From contig NZ_CANLSU010000002.1 in the NCBI RefSeq assembly GCF_947493875.1, positions 124,001 to 188,000 on the forward strand: a stretch of DNA of 64,000 nt. Direction: 5' to 3'. Position 1 is the stretch's first letter, and each line of letters starts with the position of its first letter. Source of the DNA: an uncultured Marinococcus sp. Its GTDB lineage: Bacteria > Bacillota > Bacilli > Bacillales > Marinococcaceae. Of the stretch, positions 1-8,022 are shown piece after piece. The notes under the pieces are model-generated. The model made no database searches. It saw only the letters and a list, made by a program, of their open reading frames with translations, and was not told where the DNA came from. The translations under genes were made by a program, and so were the position numbers.

Positions 1-62
1 GAACGGTTCTGGGATTTGCTTTGTTTGCAGTAAAGCCCAGAACGGCAAAAAGCAGGGAATAG
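1..62 (+). CDS. C-terminal tail of an upstream membrane protein (partial)
   Basis: The third reading frame is open from the window edge and ends at a TAG at 60-62. It encodes a short hydrophobic stretch (TVLGFALFAVKP) followed by a basic tail, which looks like the last membrane segment of a protein whose start lies outside the window. The AGGGAG that serves the next gene begins at its stop codon, as in a tight operon. Frame 1 also ends nearby (TAA 31-33) and frame 2 runs openly into the next gene, so the assignment is tentative. No function can be given. Confidence 0.4.
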   Translation, partial: TVLGFALFAVKPRTAKSRE

Positions 63-76
63 GGAGCGAATACATC

Positions 77-439
77 GTGGAGTCGTCATTTCGTCAATTA
101 ATTATTGTTATTTTAGCTATACTGTCGGCTGTGCGCCTGGTCTTCTTTTTTGTGCTGGATCAGCCGCTTATCGATGCAATGATGCCGCTTGCGTTCATGG
201 TTTACTGGATGCTCATTTTATCGATAGCGGACAGCAGACAGTTATGGAGCGCAAAACGCGAGCTGATTACCATTCTGGTGGCGACAGCTCCGGTATTGAT
301 TGTTTCCTTTATCGGGGTCGTAACGGAAACGCATGCGATCTTTCTTCCATTGTTTACGAATTCGATGCTTTTAATGGTTCTTATGCCTATTGTTTATAAG
401 TATGGGTTGAAACCAGACGATCCTGATAAAAAAAATTAG
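77..439 (+). CDS. small integral membrane protein, unknown function
   Basis: A 120-residue protein made mostly of hydrophobic segments: roughly residues 7-27, 33-52, 63-82 and 88-108, so about four membrane passes, with a short charged tail ending DPDKKN. The GTG at 77 is chosen because AGGGAG (61-66) lies at suitable distance. The reading frame stays open upstream to the window edge, so an earlier start outside the window cannot be excluded. It is 13 bases ahead of another membrane protein on the same strand and is probably co-transcribed with it. I do not recognise the family. Confidence 0.65.
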   Translation: MESSFRQLIIVILAILSAVRLVFFFVLDQPLIDAMMPLAFMVYWMLILSIADSRQLWSAKRELITILVATAPVLIVSFIGVVTETHAIFLPLFTNSMLLMVLMPIVYKYGLKPDDPDKKN

Positions 440-452
440 AGGAGACCGGGTA

Positions 453-890
453 ATGGTGTTTCGAGCGAAAGGAAGCAGGCTGCTGTCCGCATTTGCGATC
501 ATAGCTATCGTACTGCTGGGATATTCTATTTTTCAGGCTCTGTTTATGTATAACGGAGGGCCGGGGACTATTCTGCGGGCTGTGATCGATGCGGTTATTA
601 TCATTTTAGTAACACAGATTGTATTTTTCACAAAATATGAATTGCACGAAGAGCATCTGGCAGTCCACGCCTCTCTTTTAATCCGGCTGCGTATTCCCTA
701 TGATTCCATTCAACGGGTGGAAGAGGTGCCCGGATGGATTAAGGGGGCGACGCCGGAAAGGCTGAAGGTTGTCTACCAGGAGGGGCGTCAGCAGCATATT
801 ACACCGAAGGACGAAGCATTGTTCCTCGAGAAGCTGGCTGCGAAAAACAAAAATATTGAAATGCCAAAGGAAGGACGGTTCACACGGTGA
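453..890 (+). CDS. membrane protein with bacterial PH-like domain
   Basis: A 145-residue protein with two N-terminal membrane segments (about residues 10-32 and 40-60) followed by a soluble part. That part runs YELHEEHLAVHASLL, then IPYDSIQRVEEV, then a strand ending in a 'LKVVYQEG' turn. This pattern is typical of the short bacterial PH domain found in YdbT/YyaB-type membrane proteins, which sit at the cytoplasmic membrane with unknown ligand. Its stop codon lies inside the stem of the following terminator. The preceding membrane gene ends 13 bases upstream, so the two likely form one transcript. Family placement is by fold pattern only. Confidence 0.65.
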   Translation: MVFRAKGSRLLSAFAIIAIVLLGYSIFQALFMYNGGPGTILRAVIDAVIIILVTQIVFFTKYELHEEHLAVHASLLIRLRIPYDSIQRVEEVPGWIKGATPERLKVVYQEGRQQHITPKDEALFLEKLAAKNKNIEMPKEGRFTR

Positions 891-902
891 ACTGTCCTTT
901 TT
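871..902 (+). terminator. Rho-independent terminator
   Basis: Stem AAGGAC-GTTCAC pairs with GTGAAC-GTCCTT (one G/T mismatch region) and is followed by a T run. It overlaps the end of the PH-domain gene. The convergent small ORF ends just beyond it. Confidence 0.75.
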
Positions 903-999
903 ATAATTTGTCGTAAAATTTACGAAGGAAATAAAACCCAATAGAAGCTAAAACCGTTCCGGCAATAATTATCGTTATGATAAAAAGTGCTGTAGGCAC
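901..999 (-). CDS. very small single-pass membrane protein (32 aa)
   Basis: Reading leftward, GTG at 999 opens a 32-codon frame ending in TAA at 903-901. A strong GGAGGGAGG sits 6-8 bases ahead of the start. The product is one hydrophobic helix (about residues 4-25, FIITIIIAGTVLASIGFYFL) with a basic, polar tail KFYDKL. The good ribosome binding site, the single-helix profile and the exact fit between the two flanking transcription units support a real gene. It does not resemble a known toxin closely enough to name, and its function is unknown. Confidence 0.55.
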   Translation of the reverse strand: MPTALFIITIIIAGTVLASIGFYFLRKFYDKL

Positions 1000-1112
1000 G
1001 AATCTTCCTCCCTCCGCTGCAGATTCCCGCTGTTATAAGTATTTACCCCGGGAGGCATAACCGCAAGCGTCATTATTTGAAAAGCGAAGCCTGAAGATTT
1101 TATTCAATAAAT

Positions 1113-1142
1113 AAAAAAGCACTGGCCTGAAAACCAGTGCTG
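1113..1142 (-). terminator. terminator of the glutaredoxin-like gene
   Basis: AGCACTGG and CCAGTGCT form an 8-bp stem. On the minus strand it is followed by a run of six T, just past the stop of the minus-strand gene at 1155. Confidence 0.8.
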
Positions 1143-1154
1143 AAGTCATTAACA

Positions 1155-1424
1155 TTAATTGCTTTGGCCGGATATTCCGACTGTAGTAGCAAGCGTTTTT
1201 ATTTTTTTGAGGTTTGGACCGACCACCTGATATCTTTTGTCGTTCGTAATAATAATAGTAATAGGAACGAATTTTTCATTTAACGCACCGAACTCCTGGT
1301 TTGCCTGTGGATCGTTTACGATATCCTTTTCAATATAAGAAATGCGGTTTTCCTGAAACCAGCCTTTCACTTTTGCACAGGAGGAGCAGTTGGGCTGGGT
1401 GAAAATCTGGACTTCATAGTTCAT
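1155..1424 (-). CDS. glutaredoxin-like thiol-disulfide protein
   Basis: An 89-residue thioredoxin-fold protein of the glutaredoxin/NrdH type. The N-terminal strand EVQIFTQPNC is followed by the CSSC redox pair (CxxC, about residues 13-16), helix AKVKGWFQEN, and the cis-proline loop VPITII that binds thiol substrates. It should act in the cytoplasm as a small dithiol oxidoreductase, and its partner is not evident from neighbours. An ATG two codons upstream (1430) is possible, but GGAGG lies only one base from it. The ATG at 1424 has 7-base spacing and is preferred. Monocistronic, with its own terminator. Confidence 0.8.
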   Translation of the reverse strand: MNYEVQIFTQPNCSSCAKVKGWFQENRISYIEKDIVNDPQANQEFGALNEKFVPITIIITNDKRYQVVGPNLKKIKTLATTVGISGQSN

Positions 1425-1563
1425 ATACATTCCTCCAATTGGGCGTAGGTGTACCGCGACGCCTTCGTATTTATACGATTATGATAGTATACTAAAGTGC
1501 AGGAGAACGCAATGAAGACGGCAAAGGCCCCGGATGTAAAAAATAAAGGATTATCGCCTTATA

Positions 1564-1603
1564 AGAACATACGTTTGTGAAAAAAGGCGGTGTCCGCTAT
1601 AAT
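1564..1603 (+). promoter_or_regulatory. LexA (DinR) box overlapping the dinB promoter
   Basis: AGAACATACGTTTG (1564-1577) matches the Bacillus LexA/DinR consensus CGAACRNRYGTTYC/G at all but the first base. It overlaps a promoter read as TTGTGA (1575-1580), 17 bases, TATAAT (1598-1603), so LexA bound here would cover the -35 element. The arrangement fits SOS repression of the DNA polymerase gene downstream. Confidence 0.8.
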
Positions 1604-1643
1604 AGAAGGAACAGAGAACTGCGCGTATAAGGGGGCGTAGGAA

Positions 1644-2762
1644 ATGAAGCAGGATGAGCAGAATCTCCGGAAAATTATTCATATTGATATGGATGCTTTT
1701 TTTGCGTCTATTGAACAGCGCGACCAGCCCCATTTGCGGAACAAGCCTCTGGTAGTCGGAGGTTCGCCCTGGTCAAGGGGTGTAGTGGCTACGTGCTCTT
1801 ATGAAGCGAGGCCCTACGGTATTCATTCAGCTATGTCTTCCTATGAAGCCTATCGCAGGTGTCCGGAGGCTATATTTATTAAAGGGAATATGGAAAAATA
1901 CCGGGAGGTCTCGCGTGAAATAATGGCCATCTTCCATGACTGCACAGATTTGGTGGAGCCTCTGTCTCTGGATGAGGCTTATCTTGATGTGACAGAAAAC
2001 CACTGGAACATGCCGTCCGCTACGCTCACAGCTAAAGAGATACGAAGGAGAATCTATCAAAAGACCGGTCTTACTGCCTCTGCAGGTGTTTCCTATAATA
2101 AATTTCTTGCAAAAACGGCTTCAGATTATGATAAACCGGATGGACTGACGGTTATTACCCCGGACCGGGCGGACGCTTTTGTGAAAGCTCTTTCCATTGG
2201 GGATTTTCGCGGAGTTGGAAAGGTGACTAAGCGGAAATTTGATTCACTAGGCATCGAAACCGGAGAAGACTTGCAGCAGCTGAGTGAAGCAAGGCTTGTG
2301 GAATTGTTTCATAAGCAGGGCCACGTATTTTACCGTCAGGCCCGGGGCATCGATGAACGTCCGGTAAACCCGGAAAGAGAGCGAAAATCGCTCGGAAAAG
2401 AGACGACGCTTTCGCAGGATCTTCTGCTTGTGCAGGACATGCTCCCGGTCATTGAAGAGCTGCTTGACCAGGTGCTTGCGAGATTGAAAAAAGATGGCAT
2501 CAGGGCTAAATGTATTGTGCTGAAAATAAAATTTGCCGATTTTCAGCAGATAACCCGCCGGTCTACGCTCGAGCACCCGAGCAATGACCGCGCGGAGCTG
2601 CTCGAAGCTCTGCGCCTTCTACTCGAAGAAGGGACCTCCGGGGGAGACCCTGTCCGGCTTCTCGGAGTCACAGCTTCGGAGTTTTACGGTCCGGGAGAAG
2701 TAACGGGAGGCAGAGGCAAGGTTTATAAAACGGTAAACTATGAACAGCTGCGTCTTTTTTAA
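1644..2762 (+). CDS. dinB: DNA polymerase IV (Y-family, translesion)
   Basis: A 372-residue Y-family polymerase that copies damaged template during SOS. The palm motifs are clear: IDMDAFFASIEQ gives Asp15 and LSLDEAYLDVT gives Asp110-Glu111, the metal-binding triad. The SAGVSYNKFLAK segment and a little-finger domain follow. The last five residues are QLRLF (368-372), a sliding-clamp (DnaN) binding motif, so the C-terminus is intact. ATG 1644 follows an AGGGGGCGTAGG-type ribosome binding site. A LexA box covers the -35 region, so DNA damage should induce it. It is monocistronic, with a convergent Yip1-type gene 21 bases downstream. Confidence 0.95.
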   Translation: MKQDEQNLRKIIHIDMDAFFASIEQRDQPHLRNKPLVVGGSPWSRGVVATCSYEARPYGIHSAMSSYEAYRRCPEAIFIKGNMEKYREVSREIMAIFHDCTDLVEPLSLDEAYLDVTENHWNMPSATLTAKEIRRRIYQKTGLTASAGVSYNKFLAKTASDYDKPDGLTVITPDRADAFVKALSIGDFRGVGKVTKRKFDSLGIETGEDLQQLSEARLVELFHKQGHVFYRQARGIDERPVNPERERKSLGKETTLSQDLLLVQDMLPVIEELLDQVLARLKKDGIRAKCIVLKIKFADFQQITRRSTLEHPSNDRAELLEALRLLLEEGTSGGDPVRLLGVTASEFYGPGEVTGGRGKVYKTVNYEQLRLF

Positions 2763-2783
2763 AAACACAGCTGCTTTGCCAGC

Positions 2784-3410
2784 TTAATTGGAAAAGGCGC
2801 CTGCGATGAATATCGCAATGACAGCCAACAGCAGAACGAGAATAAAGATGAGAAGGGTCAACAGCAGGGCAAATACGACAAATACTCCAAAGGATTTACC
2901 GCCGGAGAAGCCGGAGGCAGCGGAGATTAAGTTCACCTGCATGACAATAGTCCAGACAGAAGCGGCAGCTACGGCGGCCGAGGCGATAGCTGTAAGAATT
3001 GCGGGCGTGCTCCCTCCGCCTGCAAGCTGGCCGATAAACAGTAAAAAAATAAATGGGGAAATAAACGCCTGAGGGTAAAGAGACAGCCCGTAAACGGTGC
3101 GGGCTTCGCGTGCTTTGATACGTCCCTGGAACATCAGGATCACGAGCTTTAGGATCAGGCCATTCAAATAAAACGTAATAATTTGAAATAGAAGGAAGGC
3201 AGCGATAATTCCGGTGGCTGTGAGGAAAGTGGATAAGGCAGATCCGGTATCAACCGGGGACATATCACGTGTGTTTTGGGCAAAGGCCTGGGACAGTCCC
3301 GCAATGATAACAATCCACAGGGCCGTGAAATGAAGCCCTGGGCTGCCGCTTAATTGTCTGTATGTTTTCCGGGGTGCAGTAAACAACGGCAACAATCGGA
3401 TAGGATTCAT
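2784..3410 (-). CDS. Yip1-domain membrane protein
   Basis: A 208-residue integral membrane protein. An N-terminal segment with PRKTYRQL precedes about five hydrophobic helices (SAFLTATGIIAAFLLF, ILKLVILMF, ISPFIFLLFIG, GILTAIASAAVAAA and a long C-terminal helix). The order 'short amphipathic N-terminus with P-R-K-T, then five helices' is the Yip1 family pattern also found in many Firmicutes, where the role is unknown. Three ATGs lie close together. The third (3410) is chosen because only it is properly spaced from AAGCGGGG; 3419 is the earliest alternative. Apparently monocistronic. Confidence 0.65.
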   Translation of the reverse strand: MNPIRLLPLFTAPRKTYRQLSGSPGLHFTALWIVIIAGLSQAFAQNTRDMSPVDTGSALSTFLTATGIIAAFLLFQIITFYLNGLILKLVILMFQGRIKAREARTVYGLSLYPQAFISPFIFLLFIGQLAGGGSTPAILTAIASAAVAAASVWTIVMQVNLISAASGFSGGKSFGVFVVFALLLTLLIFILVLLLAVIAIFIAGAFSN

Positions 3411-3666
3411 AATCATCATTCCCCGCTTCCGTCAATACAACCTTTTTTAATTGCTATTAGTGTACAATATTTCAAAGAAAGAATACATAAGTAACTTTCG
3501 GAATAAACGGACGGTATTGATCTATCTCAGACAACGACCAGCCTGGATGATGGAATGAAATCCATTCAAAGAATAGGAACAAAATAGGAAAGTGCATCGA
3601 GCTAACACTAAGAAAATATCTTGTGGTACAATTTTCCCAATGTGATATTTAGAAGGGATGTAAGAA

Positions 3667-4443
3667 ATGTCGACGATGAGCAGTGCGGACAAAATTACTC
3701 TGTTTTATAAAGAAGCCGGACAAGGATATCCTGTTATTTTTCTGCATGGGCTGACTGGGGATCACACGATGTTTGAACGTGAAATGAATCAGCTGAAAGA
3801 CCAGTTCCGCGTCATAGCCCTTGATATGAGAGGGCACGGAAGATCGGACAAGCCTGAGGCATATACATTGGAGGATCATATACAGGACGTACTGCACATG
3901 ATGGATAAGCTCGACATTGAATCAGCACATCTGGTCGGTGTTTCGATGGGGAGCTATATCGCTCAGGGTGTGGCTGTTGAAGCGCCAAAAAGAGTTACGA
4001 AGCTTGTATTAACAGCGCCGAAGGCACATGGAAAAACGTCTTCCACTGCCCGCCTGTTTGCTGAGCACGAAGACGAGTTAAGCGGTCTTTCCCACCGTGA
4101 AAAATTAAATAAAGCCTCGATGTATATCTATCATGATATTGGCAGGGTACAGGACTGGTCAAAGCAGATTGAAGGCCGGGCCATCGAGCTGAATGCCGAA
4201 GAAGAGCAGGCAGCGTCTGATGCTTTGAAGGGGTTTGATTTCCGTGACCAGCTTCCTTTCGTAGAGGCAGAGTCGCTTGTGATCAGCGGGAAATACGATG
4301 GCCTGAATCCGCCAGAATACGGAAGAGAAATAGCTGAACTGATTCCTTCATGCCGGTTTGTGGAATATGGGCACTCGGGTCACGGGATAAACGTTGAAGA
4401 GCATGAACGGTTCGTAGAAGACGTCAGAGAATTTTTGAAATAA
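3667..4443 (+). CDS. alpha/beta-hydrolase (BioH/PcaD-like)
   Basis: A 258-residue cytoplasmic alpha/beta-hydrolase. Visible landmarks are the oxyanion loop FLHGLTGDHTMF, the strand ALDMRGHGRSDKP, the nucleophile elbow VGVSMGSY (Ser near residue 97), the acid-bearing SGKYDGLNPP and the C-terminal GHSGHGINVEE with the catalytic His. Size and the compact lid match the 3-oxoadipate enol-lactonase/carboxylesterase group, but the substrate cannot be inferred. ATG 3667 follows AGAAGGGATG. It stands alone between a convergent membrane gene and the catalase. Confidence 0.85.
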   Translation: MSTMSSADKITLFYKEAGQGYPVIFLHGLTGDHTMFEREMNQLKDQFRVIALDMRGHGRSDKPEAYTLEDHIQDVLHMMDKLDIESAHLVGVSMGSYIAQGVAVEAPKRVTKLVLTAPKAHGKTSSTARLFAEHEDELSGLSHREKLNKASMYIYHDIGRVQDWSKQIEGRAIELNAEEEQAASDALKGFDFRDQLPFVEAESLVISGKYDGLNPPEYGREIAELIPSCRFVEYGHSGHGINVEEHERFVEDVREFLK

Positions 4444-4630
4444 AGCCAGTAAAAAGAGCAAGAGCATGATGATTAAACGAATAAGCCTGCTCTTTCGCTC
4501 AGAGCCCCGGAGATCCGCTGTGATTTTCAATTAAACAGACAGATATTCAATTGAGTCGATGGAAACAATGATTTTTAAAGACCTTAAGCTGTTTTTAAAG
4601 TGTGAAATGGTTAAAAAGCGAAGTCCCAGA

Positions 4631-4680
4631 TTAAAATTGTTATAAAATAATATTGATTTTTATGTGGGTTATGTTATCAT
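4631..4680 (+). promoter_or_regulatory. PerR-like box and promoter of the catalase gene
   Basis: TTAAAATTGTTATAA (4631-4645) matches the PerR/Fur-family Per box TTATAATNATTATAA at 12 of 14 defined positions. A promoter can be read just downstream as TTGATT (4653-4658), 16 bases, TATCAT (4675-4680). Peroxide-sensing PerR commonly represses vegetative catalase in Bacillus, so the site is expected in position and role. The match is by eye. Confidence 0.6.
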
Positions 4681-4715
4681 ATGGGATATGAAAATAATTA
4701 AGAGGTGATTAAAGC

Positions 4716-6179
4716 ATGGCTGATCGTAAAAATGTACAAACAACCGGTTCAGGTGCTCCGGTAGGAGATAACCAGAACTCGTTGACAGCAGGAAACAGAG
4801 GCCCTACTCTTATTCAGGACGTACACCTTTTAGAAAAACTTGCTCACTTTAACCGCGAGCGTATTCCTGAGCGTGTTGTTCACGCAAAAGGCGGCGGAGC
4901 TCACGGAGTTTTTGAAGTGACCAACGACGAAATTTCTAAATATACCAAAGCTGATTTCTTAAGCGAAAAAGGAAAAGAAACGCCGATGTTCATCCGTTTT
5001 TCCACAGTGGCGGGCGAATCCGGTTCAGCGGACACAGTACGTGACCCGCGCGGTTTTTCAGTAAAATTCTATACAGAAGAAGGCAACTACGACCTCGTAG
5101 GTAACAACACACCGATCTTCTTTATTCGTGACGCTATCAAGTTCCCGGATTTCATCCACACACAAAAACGTGATCCGCAGACGCACTTGAAGGATCCGGA
5201 TATGGCATTTGACTTCTGGTCCCTTTCTCCAGAATCGCTGCACCAGATCACGTATCTGCACGGTGACCGTGGTATTCCGGCAACGTGGCGCCACATGAAT
5301 GGCTACGGCAGCCACACGTTTAAGTGGGTTAACGACCAGGGAGAAGCATTCTGGGTAAAATACCACTTTATCAGTGATCAGGGCGTTAAAAACCTTGACG
5401 AGCCAACAGCAAATCAAATAGCTGGGGAAAACCCGGACTATCATACAGAAGATCTGTTCAACGCTATTGAAGAAGGAGATTATCCTTCCTGGACACTGTA
5501 TGTACAGATTATGCCTTATGAAGAAGCACTCACGTACAAATGGGATCCGTTTGATGTAACTAAAATCTGGTCGAAGGAAGACTATCCACGTATTGAAGTC
5601 GGCCGTATGACATTGAACAAAAATCCTGAAAACTACTTCGCAGAAGTAGAGCAGGCTGCGTTTTCCCCGGGACACTTTGTGCCTGGTATTGAAGCTTCTC
5701 CGGATAAAATGCTGCAGGGACGTCTGTTCTCTTACTCTGACGCTCACCGCTACCGCGTAGGCGCCAACCATGAGCAGATCCCGGTTAACAAGCCAGTAAG
5801 CGGCACAAATAACTATCAGCGTGACGGCTTTATGCGTACGGACGACAATGGCGGCGGTTCGAAGAACTATGAACCAAACAGCTATGGCGGACCGACCGAA
5901 GACGCAGCAGCAGAAATCAGCCCGTTTGATGTAGAAGGTAAGGTTGCAAGCACGCCTTATCCTGACGACGATCACTACACGCAGGCTGGCGACTTGTACC
6001 GCATGATGAGCGAGGACGAAAAGCAGCGTCTCGTAGACGCATTCGTGGGCCACATGAAACCAGTCCGCAAGGATGAAATTATCAAACGTCAACTGGAAAT
6101 CTTCTACAAAGCGGATCCGGATTACGGACGCCGTATTGCAGAAGGACTTGGCTATAAAGTACCACAAGAAGAAGCGTAA
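4716..6179 (+). CDS. katA: heme catalase, small-subunit clade
   Basis: A 487-residue monofunctional heme catalase that converts hydrogen peroxide to water and oxygen in the cytoplasm. The distal His is in [12 protein letters not shown] (His56), the distal Asn in [10 protein letters not shown] (about 130), and the proximal heme-ligand Tyr in [14 protein letters not shown] (Tyr338). Length fits the small-subunit (clade 3) enzymes. ATG 4716 follows AAGAGGTGATT. The gene carries a Per-box-like operator upstream and a strong terminator downstream, so it is a stand-alone peroxide-inducible unit. Base use looks more regular (highly expressed style) than in its neighbours. Confidence 0.95.
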   Translation: MADRKNVQTTGSGAPVGDNQNSLTAGNRGPTLIQDVHLLEKLAHFNRERIPERVVHAKGGGAHGVFEVTNDEISKYTKADFLSEKGKETPMFIRFSTVAGESGSADTVRDPRGFSVKFYTEEGNYDLVGNNTPIFFIRDAIKFPDFIHTQKRDPQTHLKDPDMAFDFWSLSPESLHQITYLHGDRGIPATWRHMNGYGSHTFKWVNDQGEAFWVKYHFISDQGVKNLDEPTANQIAGENPDYHTEDLFNAIEEGDYPSWTLYVQIMPYEEALTYKWDPFDVTKIWSKEDYPRIEVGRMTLNKNPENYFAEVEQAAFSPGHFVPGIEASPDKMLQGRLFSYSDAHRYRVGANHEQIPVNKPVSGTNNYQRDGFMRTDDNGGGSKNYEPNSYGGPTEDAAAEISPFDVEGKVASTPYPDDDHYTQAGDLYRMMSEDEKQRLVDAFVGHMKPVRKDEIIKRQLEIFYKADPDYGRRIAEGLGYKVPQEEA

Positions 6180-6242
6180 GCATTACCATCGTTTGCGCAA
6201 TCACCAACTTTAATTTTATGCATCATCCACTCACAACTTGCA

Positions 6243-6272
6243 CCCGTGCCTTTTTAGGCACGGGATTTTTTT
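6243..6272 (+). terminator. catalase terminator
   Basis: Perfect 8-bp stem CCCGTGCC/GGCACGGG with a TTTTTA loop, followed by ATTTTTTT. Confidence 0.9.
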
Positions 6273-6274
6273 AT

Positions 6275-6316
6275 GAAAAAAAGCCGGATTCCAAAGAAAT
6301 TCTTCGGATCCCGGCT
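6275..6316 (-). terminator. terminator of the HAD phosphatase gene
   Basis: AGCCGG-ATTCC pairs with GGATC-CCGGCT around an A/T-rich loop. On the minus strand it runs into seven T. It lies 100 bases past the stop of the minus-strand gene at 6416. Confidence 0.7.
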
Positions 6317-6415
6317 CATGCATCAAGGCATCAGTGCCTCAGTTTATATTTCGAAAAGGCAGACGAAAATGTGTCAGCACGTGGTATGATAAAGACAGAA
6401 GGAAAAATGCATCGT

Positions 6416-7276
6416 TTAAGAATTCATCATGTATGTAAGGGCTTCTGCGACACCGTATTCATCGTTTGTGCCAACAATATGGTCGCTCATGGTTTTGACT
6501 TCATCCACAGCGTTTCCGATAGCGACGGCATAGCCGGCCGTTTCAAGCATACTGATATCATTGTAATTGTCACCGATGGCGGCGGTATCTTTTAACGGTA
6601 CAGCAAGCTCTGTAGCAAGTCTTTCAAGCGCAAGCCCTTTCGAGGCACCTGTATGTTCGACCTCAAAATTATGATCACCTGAGGTGACGAGGGTTAAATC
6701 TTCCCGGTATTTAAAGTGGTCAATGCCTGCCTGGCGCTTTTCTTCGATAAAAGATACGGCCAAAATATTATACAGGGAAATGCTCATATCATGCAGATCG
6801 AGATAGCTTTCAATAAAAGAAAATCCGGTTTGGCTGTACTGTCGTTCCGCTGCCTTCTGCATGGAGGCTGTATCTCCATGCGGGTTGGCACTTTTGATCC
6901 GGTCCTGCTCGATTTGAAGCAGTTCCCGGCTGTTGTGGGGAGTGTAAATAGCCTTTTCTGTAAACGCTTCATAATAAAATTCCTGCTGATGCAGCCACGA
7001 AAGCACTTCCATGCCTGTATCTTTTGGGAGAGGTACGGAGATATACAGCTCACGGTCCGGGGAGTGAATAGCGGCGCCGTTCGCAGAAATCACCCATGGA
7101 TAAAGAGAAGTATTTTCAAGAATGCTCCATACGTCAAAGTGGGCTCTGCCTGTGGCAATGACGATATCGATGCCGTTTTCGACGGCTGTTTCAAGTGCTT
7201 GTATCGTTTTGTCATCCAGTTGATTTTCGCTGTTCAAAAGAGTTCCGTCCAAGTCAATTGCGACCATTGAAAACAT
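6416..7276 (-). CDS. Cof-type HAD phosphatase
   Basis: A 286-residue HAD-superfamily hydrolase with the large C2B (Cof) cap. Motif I is AIDLDGTLLNS (nucleophile and acid Asp), motif II VIATGR, motif III the Lys in GASKGLALERL, and motif IV IGDNYNDISML. Such enzymes dephosphorylate sugar phosphates, nucleotides or pyridoxal phosphate in the cytoplasm, and the substrate is not predictable. The ATG at 7276 is chosen over an in-frame ATG at 7333 because GGGAGG lies 6 bases ahead of it. No operon partner is seen. Confidence 0.85.
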   Translation of the reverse strand: MFSMVAIDLDGTLLNSENQLDDKTIQALETAVENGIDIVIATGRAHFDVWSILENTSLYPWVISANGAAIHSPDRELYISVPLPKDTGMEVLSWLHQQEFYYEAFTEKAIYTPHNSRELLQIEQDRIKSANPHGDTASMQKAAERQYSQTGFSFIESYLDLHDMSISLYNILAVSFIEEKRQAGIDHFKYREDLTLVTSGDHNFEVEHTGASKGLALERLATELAVPLKDTAAIGDNYNDISMLETAGYAVAIGNAVDEVKTMSDHIVGTNDEYGVAEALTYMMNS

Positions 7277-7541
7277 TTTTATCCTCCCATCAGTAGACGA
7301 GGCTAAAAGCATAAACCTTTTATACTTTAACATAAAATATCGTAAGCAACGAAATCACGCGCAAAAATTTGTATAATAATGGTAAAATACTTGTACAGCT
7401 TTATTCGGAGCATGTATAAAAATACTGCAGTGGTAATGTCCGGGGGCTCTTTTTATTGGCCGGAGAAGGAGATGGAAAAGTACGGAAAGAAGGTAGTGGA
7501 AGGAAAAAGAATGTGAAGGATACTGAATAGGGGGCGTGGTT

Positions 7542-8003
7542 ATGTATATTAAAAGAACAGAAGATCCGGTGCTGCTCAGCCGGTTAAATCAGTCTCTGCA
7601 CGAATGGCACGTAAACCTTCATCCTGAGCTTTTCTTCCCTTACGATCAGCCGTCGGCTCAATCGTATTTTGAAAAAAAGCTTTCTGACGACTCCCAGATG
7701 TTTTTTATCGCTGTCGAAGACGAAGAGCCGCTGGGGTACGTCTGGCTGGAGCTTCGTAAAGAGAAGGGCAACGATTTTAAACGTCCTTCGCGCTACGGCT
7801 ACATTTACCAGATTGTTGTGAAGGATCAGCATCAGGGCCAGGGCGTCGGGGCTTTTTTGATGAAGGAAGCGGAGTATGCTGCACGGGACTACGGAGCAGA
7901 CAGACTTGAGCTCGACTATTTGGCACAAAATTATATAGCAGAAGCGTTCTATAAAAAAATCGGATATGAACCAAGGCGGGTCACAGTGCATAAAGAGCTT
8001 TAA
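7542..8003 (+). CDS. GNAT-family N-acetyltransferase
   Basis: A 153-residue GCN5-related acetyltransferase. The acetyl-CoA binding core is seen as IYQIVVKDQHQGQGVGAFLM (the V-x-x-x-x-Q/R-G-x-G-x pyrophosphate loop), then a strand LELDYLAQN and an AEAFYKKIGYE helix-turn. The acceptor substrate is unknown. ATG 7542 has AGGGGGC at 7 bases; a GTG two codons earlier (7536) is less well placed. The next gene begins within 20 bases, so the two may be co-transcribed. Confidence 0.85.
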   Translation: MYIKRTEDPVLLSRLNQSLHEWHVNLHPELFFPYDQPSAQSYFEKKLSDDSQMFFIAVEDEEPLGYVWLELRKEKGNDFKRPSRYGYIYQIVVKDQHQGQGVGAFLMKEAEYAARDYGADRLELDYLAQNYIAEAFYKKIGYEPRRVTVHKEL

Positions 8004-8022
8004 GAGGATGGGGGCTGGAGAG

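Noticed and set aside
4348-4530. A 60-codon minus-strand frame across the end of the alpha/beta hydrolase gene with a hydrophobic stretch
   Set aside because: It has no ribosome binding site, overlaps a clear gene and its hydrophobic part mirrors the Leu-rich antisense of the hydrolase end.
5058-6167. A 369-codon minus-strand open frame inside the catalase gene
   Set aside because: It is a shadow of highly biased codon use in the catalase gene; the protein has no recognisable motif.
7436-7516. A 26-codon frame before the first GNAT gene
   Set aside because: There is no convincing ribosome binding site, and the frame overlaps promoter-like AT-rich sequence.
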